8,305 nt of DNA from Burkholderiales bacterium (GCA_019746155.1 JAIESJ010000077.1:1-8305), one strand, 5' to 3'. Counted from the stretch's first letter, positions 1-5,650 are shown. Program-made: numbers and translations. Notes: a model not told the origin generated them from the sequence alone.

Positions 1-320
1 GCAGCGCCGCCAGTCCATCATCATGGCATGCTGGAAACAGGCCGAGCTTTGGTAATGTCATCTATTATGTAATTCTCGATAGAAAGGCTAAAGGGCCGCG
101 CGAAATGTCGTTGGGGGGTGAAGAAGACCGAAAATTTGCGCTCTGTCCGCGTGCTGATTTTCAAATTCGGCGGCACGCGACACTTGTCTGTGCTTTTTGG
201 GTGAACCGCGCGTTCATAAGAGATTCGATTTCGCGTCCAGGAGTCGGGTAGGGGACTTCAACTGGCTCAAGGCCAGTTGTCGTCGCCAGGTAACTTCATC
301 AATCATTAGGAGAGGAAATC
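1..320. other. Leader region of ompW with no recognisable gene
   Basis: No known gene is visible here. One forward frame stays open from the left edge to a TAG near position 251, but its translation resembles no family I know, has no good start, and ends well before ompW, so I do not call it. The last 20 bases carry the ompW ribosome binding site, and a palindrome sits at 259-279. I could not find a convincing -35/-10 pair, so the ompW promoter is not located. Confidence 0.5.
259..279. repeat. Perfect 8-bp palindrome in the ompW leader
   Basis: CAACTGGC (259-266) and GCCAGTTG (272-279) are perfect inverted copies separated by the five bases TCAAG. It lies 41 bases upstream of the ompW start codon. 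There is no T-run after it, so it is not an intrinsic terminator. It could be an operator for a dimeric regulator or a hairpin in the 5' untranslated RNA. The sequence shows the symmetry; any role is inference. Confidence 0.5.
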
Positions 321-947
321 ATGAAACGCATTCTTGGTCTTGTGGTATTGGCAGGAAGCATGCTGCTGTCTCCGACAGCGTTTGCCGAAAAGGGGGATCG
401 GCTCATACGGGTGCGGGCCATCAACATTCAGCCTGACAACAAATCCGACGCCGGCACTGGCGGTCTCGCCGGCATTGCTGCCAATGCCATCACCCTGAAT
501 ACCAAGTTGGCGCCCGAAGTGGACTTCAGTTATTTCCTGAGCAAACACCTGGTTCTGGAACTGATACTCACCGTTCCCCAGAAGCACGATGTCAGGCTCA
601 ACGGTGCCAGCATCGGCAGTGTCAAGCATCTGCCTCCCACCCTTACCTTGCAATACCATTTTATGCCTGACCAGAAATTCCGTCCCTATGTTGGCGCGGG
701 CATCAACTACACCCGCTTTTCCAGCGTCAACATCGCCAACGGCGCCTTCAACCTGGAAAAGGACAGCTGGGGCGGCGCGTTGCAGGCTGGTCTCGACGTG
801 GAGGTGGGCAAGAACACATTCGTCAACGTGGATGTGAAGAAGCTCTACATCGAGAGCGATCTCATCAGGGCATCTACGGGCGTGAAGGAAAGCCATCTCA
901 AGATCGACCCTTGGGTGGTGGGCGTCGGCTTTGGCTGGAAGTTCTAA
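321..947 (+). CDS. ompW: OmpW family outer membrane protein
   Basis: The product is a 208-residue outer membrane protein of the OmpW family, small eight-stranded beta-barrels thought to pass small hydrophobic molecules. Residues 1-22 form a typical signal peptide: Lys-Arg at the N-terminus, a hydrophobic core, and an AFA cleavage site before Glu23. The mature protein opens with GDRLIRVRAINIQPDNKSD, a close match to the family's N-terminal signature. The segment YVGAGINYTRFSS is a family-type strand, and the chain ends in GFGWKF with the terminal Phe that the barrel assembly machinery recognises. The start is supported by AGGAG at 308-312, eight bases before ATG. The gene stands alone and is followed by a good terminator. 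OmpW genes in other bacteria respond to oxygen and stress regulators, but I see no recognisable FNR box here. Family assignment is firm; the substrate is unknown. Confidence 0.93.
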   Translation: MKRILGLVVLAGSMLLSPTAFAEKGDRLIRVRAINIQPDNKSDAGTGGLAGIAANAITLNTKLAPEVDFSYFLSKHLVLELILTVPQKHDVRLNGASIGSVKHLPPTLTLQYHFMPDQKFRPYVGAGINYTRFSSVNIANGAFNLEKDSWGGALQAGLDVEVGKNTFVNVDVKKLYIESDLIRASTGVKESHLKIDPWVVGVGFGWKF

Positions 948-961
948 GGGTCGTTCCCTTT

Positions 962-980
962 GCGCCGCTGGCCTCGGCGC
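962..980 (+). other. GC-rich hairpin after ompW
   Basis: GCGCCG (962-967) and CGGCGC (975-980) form a perfect 6-bp stem with a seven-base loop, 15 bases after the ompW stop codon and upstream of the main terminator. It is followed by a short TTTT but not directly. It may protect the 3' end of the mRNA from decay or act as a weak secondary terminator. Confidence 0.35.
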
Positions 981-1008
981 GGCCGACTTTTAATGCTGTT
1001 ACTCCAGT

Positions 1009-1034
1009 AATGCGGGGCATGTCCCCGCATTTTT
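1009..1034 (+). terminator. Intrinsic terminator of ompW
   Basis: AATGCGGGG (1009-1017) pairs perfectly with CCCCGCATT (1023-1031) around the loop CATGT, and the T-run covers 1030-1034. It lies about 60 bases after the ompW stop codon. This marks the end of the ompW transcript and separates it from the toxin-antitoxin unit that follows. Confidence 0.85.
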
Positions 1035-1172
1035 GTATTGAGTATCACTGCTGTCCAAAACAGCCACGAAGCCGATTGTGAGTTCCTGAATTAACGCGAG
1101 TTTCGGACGGTGTATGGCCCTAAAAAAAGCAGTCGAATGTCAGGCAAGGCCTGCGCATGCTGATGGTCACGC

Positions 1173-1201
1173 TTGACGTTAATCACGTACAGCGTTACTA
1201 T
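1173..1201 (+). promoter_or_regulatory. Sigma70-like promoter of higBA
   Basis: TTGACG (1173-1178) and TACTAT (1196-1201) are separated by exactly 17 bases, a near-consensus sigma70 promoter. The expected start of transcription is about 1207-1209, next to the GTG start codon of higB at 1210, so the transcript would be leaderless or nearly so. CGTTA occurs at 1177-1181 and again at 1193-1197, and ACGT flanks TAATC at 1176-1188. These repeats cover the -35 and -10 boxes and are candidates for a HigA operator. The promoter boxes are seen; the operator role is inferred from how antitoxins of this kind repress their own promoters. Confidence 0.65.
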
Positions 1202-1209
1202 CAAAGCTC

Positions 1210-1488
1210 GTGATCAAGACATTTAAGTGCCCCGATACCCATGCTCTTTCCAAAGGCGAGCGGGTCAAGCGGTTCGCAAACATCGCGGCTGTCGCACGAC
1301 GCAAGCTACGGCAGTTGGAGATCGCGGGGCGATTGAACGATCTGCGGGTGCCGCCCGGCAATCGGCTGGAAGCCCTGAAAGGTGATCGCGCGGGGCAGCA
1401 TAGCATCCGCGTAAACGATCAGTTCCGCGTGTGTTTTCGTTGGACGGACGCAGGCGCTGAAGATGTCGAGATCGTGGACTATCACTGA
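1210..1488 (+). CDS. higB: HigB-type toxin (RelE superfamily mRNA interferase)
   Basis: The 92-residue product belongs to the HigB/GraT branch of the RelE superfamily, ribosome-dependent ribonucleases that cut mRNA during translation. Visible family marks are the N-terminal MIKTFK, the block LEALKGDRAGQHSIRVND at residues 53-70, the strand QFRVCFRW at 71-78, and the C-terminal VDYH. The start is GTG at 1210; the family's conserved MIK-F opening rules out a later start. There is no Shine-Dalgarno sequence before it, and a good promoter places the RNA start almost on the start codon, so translation may begin on a leaderless message. The toxin gene precedes the antitoxin gene, the reversed order typical of higBA, with only 12 bases between stop and the likely higA start. 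Length matches the family, so the toxin appears intact. Confidence 0.9.
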   Translation: MIKTFKCPDTHALSKGERVKRFANIAAVARRKLRQLEIAGRLNDLRVPPGNRLEALKGDRAGQHSIRVNDQFRVCFRWTDAGAEDVEIVDYH

Positions 1489-1500
1489 TGGAGAATGATG

Positions 1501-1827
1501 ATGCGTAAGCTCAAACCCGTAACGCCCGGCGAGCTCTTGCTGGAAGAATTTCTGAGGCCGATGGGGATCAGCCAGTACCGGCTGGCGAAGGAGATCGGCG
1601 TGCCGGCGCAACGCATCGGCGACATCGTGGCGGGCAAACGCGCCATTACTGCCGACACCGACTTGCGTCTGTGCCGGTTTTTCGGCCTTTCTAACGGCTA
1701 CTGGCTGCGCGCCCAGGTGTCTCATGACACGGAAGTTGCGGAACGTGCTTTAGGCGCCAAGCTGGCGAAAATCAAACCGTGGGCGAGCGCCGCGGATCAT
1801 GGAAGTCGCGCCTTAACCCGCGCGTAA
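1501..1827 (+). CDS. higA: HigA-type antitoxin, XRE-family DNA-binding protein
   Basis: This 108-residue protein is a HigA antitoxin: it should bind and block HigB and repress the shared promoter. The opening RKLKPVTPGELLLEEFLRP (residues 2-20) is the family signature, followed by a helix-turn-helix at about residues 21-60 (GISQYRLAKEIGVPAQRIGD). YWLRAQVSHDTEVA (67-80) is the usual end of the fold. Three ATG codons lie in a row at 1495, 1498 and 1501. GGAG at 1490-1493 is seven bases from the third and only one base from the first, and homologues begin near the third, so I choose 1501. The last dozen residues after KPWA are longer than usual and lie over the opposite-strand ParE remnant, so this end of the gene may have been altered at a junction. 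Confidence 0.9.
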   Translation: MRKLKPVTPGELLLEEFLRPMGISQYRLAKEIGVPAQRIGDIVAGKRAITADTDLRLCRFFGLSNGYWLRAQVSHDTEVAERALGAKLAKIKPWASAADHGSRALTRA

Positions 1828-1962
1828 ACACGGATCCTTCGTAAGCTTTGCGCTCGGACTCAACGCGGTAAATGATGCGGTAGCTGTAGACAAATCGTTC
1901 TCGAATCGAGTTGTCGCCAATGACCCAATGTCCTCGATGGCTTCCGGTGGCCAGATTGCCAT
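1800..1962 (-). pseudogene. Remnant of a ParE/RelE-type toxin, internally deleted and frameshifted
   Basis: On the minus strand, an ATG at 1962 begins MAIWPPEAIEDI, the usual opening of ParE-family toxins. About 45 bases later the reading frame changes, and a second frame (from about 1918 downward) gives GDNSIRERFVYSYRIIYRVE, the family's conserved C-terminal strands. The middle of the protein, roughly 40-50 residues of helix, is missing, and the two parts are out of frame with each other. The C-terminal frame runs on to a stop at 1772, convergent with and overlapping the end of higA. No ParD-like antitoxin frame is visible upstream on this strand. The two family matches in the right order make a decayed toxin gene likely; function is not expected. 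The downstream limit is approximate. Confidence 0.6.
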
Positions 1963-1970
1963 GGCACAAC

Positions 1971-2006
1971 GCGTGCCTGTGCCGTACCTGTGCTACACTG
2001 GCACGC
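1971..2006. repeat. Inverted repeat with inner direct repeat upstream of the tRNA-like sequence
   Basis: GCGTGCC (1971-1977) and GGCACGC (2000-2006) are perfect inverted copies 22 bases apart. Between them CTGTGC occurs twice, at 1977-1982 and 1988-1993, spaced 11 bases, one helical turn. It sits just upstream of the broken toxin's start on one strand and of a candidate promoter on the other. It may be a leftover operator of the lost toxin-antitoxin unit. Role is inference. Confidence 0.35.
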
Positions 2007-2019
2007 TTTATCGTTGTTT

Positions 2020-2047
2020 TTGCGTTATGGATCACTGTTTTTATGAT
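2020..2047 (+). promoter_or_regulatory. Candidate promoter of the tRNA-Val/thrS leader
   Basis: TTGCGT (2020-2025) and TATGAT (2042-2047) are 16 bases apart. The bases after the -10 box include the GC-rich stretch GGCGAGCGC, like the discriminators of growth-regulated stable RNA promoters. The predicted RNA start is near 2054, about 36 bases before the tRNA-like sequence. No better promoter was found between here and thrS, so it may also drive thrS. Boxes are only moderately close to consensus. Confidence 0.35.
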
Positions 2048-2089
2048 TTGGCGAGCGCAAGTTACATAGCTAAATCAATAAGTTAAAGA

Positions 2090-2155
2090 TGGCGCTTGGT
2101 CTCAGCCCCTTTGACATGGTGGGGGTCATTGGTTCGAGTCCAATCGCGCCTACCA
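2090..2155 (+). pseudogene. Damaged tRNA-Val (GAC) lacking the D-arm
   Basis: The 3' half is a good tRNA-Val(GAC): anticodon loop TTGACAT (2111-2117, anticodon GAC at 2113-2115), variable loop GGGTC, a perfect T-stem ATTGG/CCAAT around TTCGAGT (2128-2144), acceptor strand CGCGCCT (2145-2151) and encoded ACCA. The 5' half is broken: only five of seven acceptor pairs form with 2090-2096, nine bases (2097-2105) stand where about 19 for the D-arm region belong, and the anticodon stem CCCCT/GGTGG has one mismatch and one wobble. A normal tRNA of this type with CCA is about 77 bases; this one is 66. tRNA-Val upstream of thrS is the ancestral arrangement in related bacteria. It is probably a decayed gene, an integration scar, or a tRNA-like leader element; a working copy should exist elsewhere. 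Confidence 0.75.
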
Positions 2156-2337
2156 AATTGTTAAGCCGGACACGGGGTGCTGGCTTGACTCCGCGAATTG
2201 GAACGCACGCGGAGCGGCGTTCGGTTCGCGGGGGGAATAAACGTAACGACGTGGAGCCAGGACCAGGGTATGACGCCGCGAAACAGCACGTTATCAGCAT
2301 TCCGTTCCTAGTCGCGCTTGTGTTTATGGTTCCGATG
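2156..2337 (+). other. Structured, apparently non-coding leader of thrS
   Basis: Two hairpins follow the tRNA-like sequence: AAGCCGG/CTGGCTT (2163-2169 with 2180-2186, one wobble) and a perfect CTCCGCG/CGCGGAG (2189-2195 with 2208-2214, 12-base loop). GCGGCGT (2214-2220) can also pair with ACGCCGC (2273-2279), which touches the second hairpin by one base. A small frame at 2270-2311 reads MTPRNSTLSAFRS, with AGGA seven bases before its ATG; it holds only two Thr codons. No T-run follows the first hairpins. The layout could be a regulatory leader, but I see no match to a known class. Confidence 0.4.
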
Positions 2338-2364
2338 AAAAGTGCGGCCTGGCCGCACTTTTTT
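2338..2364 (+). terminator. Strong terminator or attenuator directly upstream of thrS
   Basis: The bases 2338-2348 (AAAAGTGCGGC) pair perfectly with 2352-2362 (GCCGCACTTTT) around the three-base loop CTG, and the T-run covers 2359-2364. This is a textbook intrinsic terminator. It ends only 23 bases before the thrS ATG, which leaves no room for a promoter after it. Transcription of thrS must therefore read through or escape it, which suggests attenuation, unless thrS is transcribed from a promoter that overlaps the hairpin. Confidence 0.85.
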
Positions 2365-2387
2365 ATTCTGCGCTGACGTATCCTGAC

Positions 2388-4304
2388 ATGGTCAATATAA
2401 AACTTCCTGACGGTTCGGTCCGTCCTTTCGATAAGCCGGTTTCGGTCGCCGAGGTGGCGGCCGCCATCGGTGCGGGGCTGGCCAAGGCGGCGCTTGCCGG
2501 ACGCGTCAACGGCAAGCTCGTCGATACCTCGTACCGCATCGATGCCGATGCCGATGTCGAGATCATTACCGACAAGGACCCGGCGGGTCTCGAAATCATC
2601 CGCCATTCGACCGCGCACCTGCTGGCGCATGCAGTGAAGGAACTTTTCCCCGATGCCCAAGTCACGATAGGCCCGGTGATCGAGGACGGGTTCTACTACG
2701 ATTTTTCCTACAAGCGGCCGTTTACGCCCGAGGATCTCGCCGCGATCGAGCAGCGTATGGCTGAAATCGCCAAACGCGATATTAGAGTCGAGCGCCAACT
2801 GATGCCGCGCGACGAGGCGGTGGCGTTCTTCAAAAATCTGGGCGAACACTACAAAGCCGAAATCATCGCCTCGATCCCGGCCAACGAGCCGATATCGCTC
2901 TATCGCCAGGACAATTTCATCGATCTGTGCCGCGGTCCCCACGTGCCTTCGACCGGAAAACTCAAGGTATTCAAGTTGATGAAGGTCGCCGGCGCCTATT
3001 GGCGCGGGGATTCGAAAAACGAGATGCTGCAGCGGATATACGGCACGGCCTGGAGCAAAAAGGAAGACCAGGCAGCCTATCTTCACCGCCTGGAAGAAGC
3101 CGAAAAACGCGATCACCGCAGGCTCGGCCGCAGTCTCGACCTGTTTCACCAGCAGGACGAAGCGCCGGGCATGGTGTTCTGGCACCCCAGGGGCTGGGTG
3201 ATCTGGCAGGTGATCGAGCAATACCTGCGCCAGGTTGTGTGCGACGCGGGCTATCTGGAAATCCGCACACCGCAGATCATGGACCGCTCATTGTGGGAGC
3301 GCTCGGGGCACTGGGAGAATTTCCGCGAAAACATGTTCACCACCGAGTCGGAGTCGCGCGACTACGCGGTGAAGCCGATGAATTGCCCCGGTCATATCCA
3401 GGTGTTCAACCAGGGCATCAAGAGCTACCGCGACCTGCCGTTGCGGCTCGCCGAGTTCGGCTCCTGTCATCGCAACGAGCCGTCGGGCGCCTTGCACGGC
3501 CTGATGCGGGTGCGCAATTTCGTGCAGGATGATGCGCATATTTTCTGCACTGAAGACCAGGTGCAGGGGGAAGTGAGCCAGTTCATCCGACTGCTGCAGC
3601 AGGTCTACGCCGATTTCGGCTTCGACGACGTGCTGGTCAAGCTGTCGCTGCGGCCGGCGAAACGCGTCGGCAGCGATGAACAGTGGGACCGGGCCGAAGC
3701 CGCGCTCGAGGCCGCGCTCAAAAACATGGGGCTGCCGTTCGAAGTGCAGCCGGGCGAGGGTGCGTTCTACGGCCCCAAAATCGAGTTTTCGCTCAAAGAC
3801 AGCCTGGGGCGGGTCTGGCAGTGTGGCACCATGCAGCTCGATTTTTCCATGCCGGGACGGTTGGGGGCCGAGTATGTCGCCGAGGACAACACCCGCAGGG
3901 TGCCGGTGATGCTGCACCGGGCGATTCTGGGTTCGCTGGAGCGCTTCATCGGCATTCTGATCGAGCATTACGCGGGCGCCATGCCGGTATGGCTGGCGCC
4001 GGTGCAGGCGGTGGTCATGAATATCTCCGAGCACCAGGCAGATTACGCCGGACAAGTGACAAAAATGCTCAAGGAAGCCGGTTTGCGCGCCGAAGCCGAC
4101 TTGAGAAACGAGAAAATTTCCTATAAAATCCGAGAACATAGTTTGCAAAAGCTGCCCTACCAGGTTGTTGTAGGCGACAAGGAAGTGGCGGCACAAATGG
4201 TTGCCGTGCGCACCCGCAAGGGTGAAGACCTGGGGCAAATGACCCTGAGGGACTTTGTTTCCCGTCTCAAAACCGAGGCGGGAAAGCGGGGTCGCGCGGC
4301 TTAA
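2388..4304 (+). CDS. thrS: Threonyl-tRNA synthetase
   Basis: This 638-residue class II synthetase joins threonine to tRNA-Thr in the cytoplasm. Domains in order: TGS (about 1-62), the editing domain that removes mischarged serine, with HxxxH at His73/His77 and CRGPH at Cys181-His185, the class II catalytic core (about 243-535), and the anticodon-binding domain (about 540-638). The catalytic zinc ligands are present: Cys333 in MNCPGH, His384 in DDAHIF, and His510 in MLHRA. Motif 2 is HRNEPSGALHG with RVR after it, and motif 3 is GSLERFIGILIEHY. Length equals that of the E. coli enzyme. The start matches the family's opening NIKLPDGS, yet no clear Shine-Dalgarno sequence precedes it. infC begins 27 bases after the stop, so the genes are likely cotranscribed. 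Its 3' end also carries a candidate promoter for infC. Confidence 0.98.
   Translation: MVNIKLPDGSVRPFDKPVSVAEVAAAIGAGLAKAALAGRVNGKLVDTSYRIDADADVEIITDKDPAGLEIIRHSTAHLLAHAVKELFPDAQVTIGPVIEDGFYYDFSYKRPFTPEDLAAIEQRMAEIAKRDIRVERQLMPRDEAVAFFKNLGEHYKAEIIASIPANEPISLYRQDNFIDLCRGPHVPSTGKLKVFKLMKVAGAYWRGDSKNEMLQRIYGTAWSKKEDQAAYLHRLEEAEKRDHRRLGRSLDLFHQQDEAPGMVFWHPRGWVIWQVIEQYLRQVVCDAGYLEIRTPQIMDRSLWERSGHWENFRENMFTTESESRDYAVKPMNCPGHIQVFNQGIKSYRDLPLRLAEFGSCHRNEPSGALHGLMRVRNFVQDDAHIFCTEDQVQGEVSQFIRLLQQVYADFGFDDVLVKLSLRPAKRVGSDEQWDRAEAALEAALKNMGLPFEVQPGEGAFYGPKIEFSLKDSLGRVWQCGTMQLDFSMPGRLGAEYVAEDNTRRVPVMLHRAILGSLERFIGILIEHYAGAMPVWLAPVQAVVMNISEHQADYAGQVTKMLKEAGLRAEADLRNEKISYKIREHSLQKLPYQVVVGDKEVAAQMVAVRTRKGEDLGQMTLRDFVSRLKTEAGKRGRAA
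4101..4129 (+). promoter_or_regulatory. Candidate internal promoter for infC within thrS
   Basis: TTGAGA (4101-4106) and TAAAAT (4124-4129) are 17 bases apart, each one base from consensus. It lies inside the last fifth of thrS, about 200 bases upstream of infC. E. coli infC is also served by promoters inside thrS, which makes the position sensible. The local AT-rich stretch stands out against the GC-rich gene. Confidence 0.45.
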
Positions 4305-4331
4305 GACGGATGACACAGGGGAGTTTTTCTA

Positions 4332-5000
4332 ATAGCTAAGGAAGAAGAAGCGCGGATCAACGGTGAGATTACCGCACCGGAGGTTCGGCTCATTGGGGCC
4401 AACGGAGAGCAGATCGGGATCGTGAGTCTGGCTGTTGCCAATAAACTGGCAGAGGAAGCCGAGCTGGATCTTGTGGAAATCGCACCGACGGCCAAGCCGC
4501 CGGTTTGCCGTGTCATGGATTACGGGAAATTCAAGTACCGTGAGAGCAAGAAGCGGCACGAGGCGAAGCTCAAGCAGAAGCAGATCGTCGTCAAGGAGAT
4601 CAAGTTCCGTCCGGGAACCGACGAAGGCGATTATCAGATCAAGCTGCGCAATCTGATCCGCTTTCTCGAGGAAGGCGACAAGACCAAGGTCACGTTGCGT
4701 TTTCGCGGACGCGAAATGGCGCATCAGGAAATCGGAATCCGGCTGCTCGAGCGGGTCAGAACCGACCTGGAGCCGTATGGCGTGGTCGAGCAGTTTCCGA
4801 AGATGGAAGGCCGGCAGCTTATCATGGTGCTGTCGCCGAAGAAGGGCGGTAAAGGTCCCCAGCAGGTCGGGGCGAAAACCGAGGCGGTGCCGAAAAAGGC
4901 GGCGCCCGGAACGCCTAAAGCCAAGGTTGCGGTCGGAAAGATCAAGACCGGCGAGCCGCGGGCAGACGCGGCGGTGGCTGCTGGGGTTGAGAAGAAGTAG
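4332..5000 (+). CDS. infC: Translation initiation factor IF-3, ATA start codon
   Basis: IF-3 binds the 30S subunit, checks the start codon and initiator tRNA, and keeps the subunits apart. The 222-residue frame shows the N-terminal domain (RINGEITAPEVRLIG, residues 8-22), the lysine-rich linker (about 69-84) and the C-terminal domain to MVLSPK (about 165-170). I place the start at ATA 4332-4334. AGGGGAG at 4317-4323 lies eight bases before it, the frame has a TGA at 4311, and no ATG, GTG or TTG occurs before the GTG at 4422, which would remove 30 conserved residues. A rare start codon is a family habit (ATT in E. coli) and lets IF-3 repress its own synthesis. After residue 170 comes a tail of about 52 residues rich in Ala, Lys, Gly and Pro; E. 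coli IF-3 is only 180 residues long. Confidence 0.96.
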   Translation: MAKEEEARINGEITAPEVRLIGANGEQIGIVSLAVANKLAEEAELDLVEIAPTAKPPVCRVMDYGKFKYRESKKRHEAKLKQKQIVVKEIKFRPGTDEGDYQIKLRNLIRFLEEGDKTKVTLRFRGREMAHQEIGIRLLERVRTDLEPYGVVEQFPKMEGRQLIMVLSPKKGGKGPQQVGAKTEAVPKKAAPGTPKAKVAVGKIKTGEPRADAAVAAGVEKK

Positions 5001-5004
5001 TTGT

Positions 5005-5044
5005 CCGGGTCTGGCGAAGTCCCTCCGCAAGGCAGGGCACCCGG
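5005..5044 (+). promoter_or_regulatory. Stem-loop between infC and rpmI, possible L20 control site
   Basis: In the 68-base gap, CCGGGT (5005-5010) can pair with ACCCGG (5039-5044), and inside it CCCT (5021-5024) with AGGG (5034-5037). The structure ends 14 bases before the rpmI ribosome binding site. In E. coli, ribosomal protein L20 represses rpmI and rplT by binding structures in this part of the message. The pairing is seen; the link to L20 is inference from that precedent. Confidence 0.35.
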
Positions 5045-5068
5045 CGCTAGGCTAAAACAGGAGTCATC

Positions 5069-5263
5069 ATGCCAAAGATGAAAACCAAGAGTGGCGCTGC
5101 GAAGCGCTTCAAGAAACTGGGAAATGGCAAGTTCAAGCGTGCAAGTGCAAATTTGCGCCATATCCTGACCAAAAAAAGCACCAAGCGCAAACGTCACTTG
5201 CGCGGCACCACCGGCGTGCACGCGTCGGATCAACGTTCCGTGCGCGCCATGCTGCCGAACTAA
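5069..5263 (+). CDS. rpmI: 50S ribosomal protein L35
   Basis: The 64-residue, highly basic protein is bL35 of the large ribosomal subunit. It opens with MPKMKTKSGAAKRFK and holds the family block HILTKKSTKRKRHLRG at residues 31-46. Length is normal for the family. CAGGAG at 5058-5063 lies five bases before the ATG. It sits between infC and rplT, its standard place, and rplT follows after 12 bases, so the two are likely translated together and share feedback control by L20. Confidence 0.97.
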   Translation: MPKMKTKSGAAKRFKKLGNGKFKRASANLRHILTKKSTKRKRHLRGTTGVHASDQRSVRAMLPN

Positions 5264-5275
5264 GGGAGATCAGCC

Positions 5276-5635
5276 ATGCCAAGAGTCAAACGTGGCGTAA
5301 TCGCCCGCGCCAGCCATAAGAAAGTGCTGCAGCAGGCCAAGGGATTCCGCGGCCGCCGCAAGAACGTATTCCGTATCGCCAACGAAGCGGTGATGCGCGC
5401 CGGGCAGTATGCCTATCGCGACCGCCGCAACAAGAAGCGCGTGTTTCGCTCGTTGTGGGTTGCGCGCATCAATGCTGCTGCACGCGAGCACGGCATGAGC
5501 TACAGCGTATTCATGAACGGGCTGAAGAAAGCCGCGATTGCCGTCGATCGCAAGGTGCTCGCCGACATTGCGGTGCTCGACAAGCCGGCGTTCAGCAGGT
5601 TCGTCGAGAAGGCCAGGGCCAGCCTCGGCGCCTGA
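5276..5635 (+). CDS. rplT: 50S ribosomal protein L20
   Basis: The 119-residue basic protein is bL20, needed early in assembly of the 50S subunit and, in E. coli, a repressor of its own operon. The N-terminal extension that threads into 23S rRNA is clear (PRVKRGVIARASHKKVLQQA, residues 2-21), followed by GFRGRRKNVFRIA and the globular part (RRNKKRVFRSLWVARINAA, about 50-68). Length is standard. AGGGAG at 5263-5268, overlapping the rpmI stop codon, lies seven bases before ATG. A strong terminator 15 bases after the stop ends the ribosomal part of the cluster. Confidence 0.97.
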   Translation: MPRVKRGVIARASHKKVLQQAKGFRGRRKNVFRIANEAVMRAGQYAYRDRRNKKRVFRSLWVARINAAAREHGMSYSVFMNGLKKAAIAVDRKVLADIAVLDKPAFSRFVEKARASLGA

Positions 5636-5650
5636 ATCATAGCGCAGAAG

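Noticed and set aside
3..251. A forward frame open from the left edge, about 82 codons without a stop
   Set aside because: It has no convincing start inside the window, resembles no known family, and its composition is mixed. It could be the tail of an upstream gene, but nothing visible supports that.
1050..1064. GCTGT/ACAGC symmetry, resembling a LexA (SOS) box before higBA
   Set aside because: The half-sites CTGT and ACAG are five bases apart, while the E. coli-type site needs eight. The symmetry is too short to mean much.
1999..2013. A sigma54-like -24 box, TGGCACG
   Set aside because: The -12 position reads ATCG where TTGC is expected, so the required GC is absent at the right spacing.
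2090..2364. A T-box riboswitch upstream of thrS
   Set aside because: I see no recognisable T-box motif or specifier loop for Thr, and T-boxes are rare in proteobacteria. The terminator alone is not enough.
2070..3221. A long minus-strand frame of 383 codons ending over the tRNA-like sequence
   Set aside because: It lies opposite thrS and is a shadow of that GC-rich gene. Its last part, GAIGLEPMTPTMS, is the translated complement of the tRNA-Val sequence, a familiar false protein motif.
3288..4316. A minus-strand open frame of 342 codons
   Set aside because: It lies opposite thrS and resembles no known family. The same applies to the 311-codon minus frame opposite pheS at 5637-6572.
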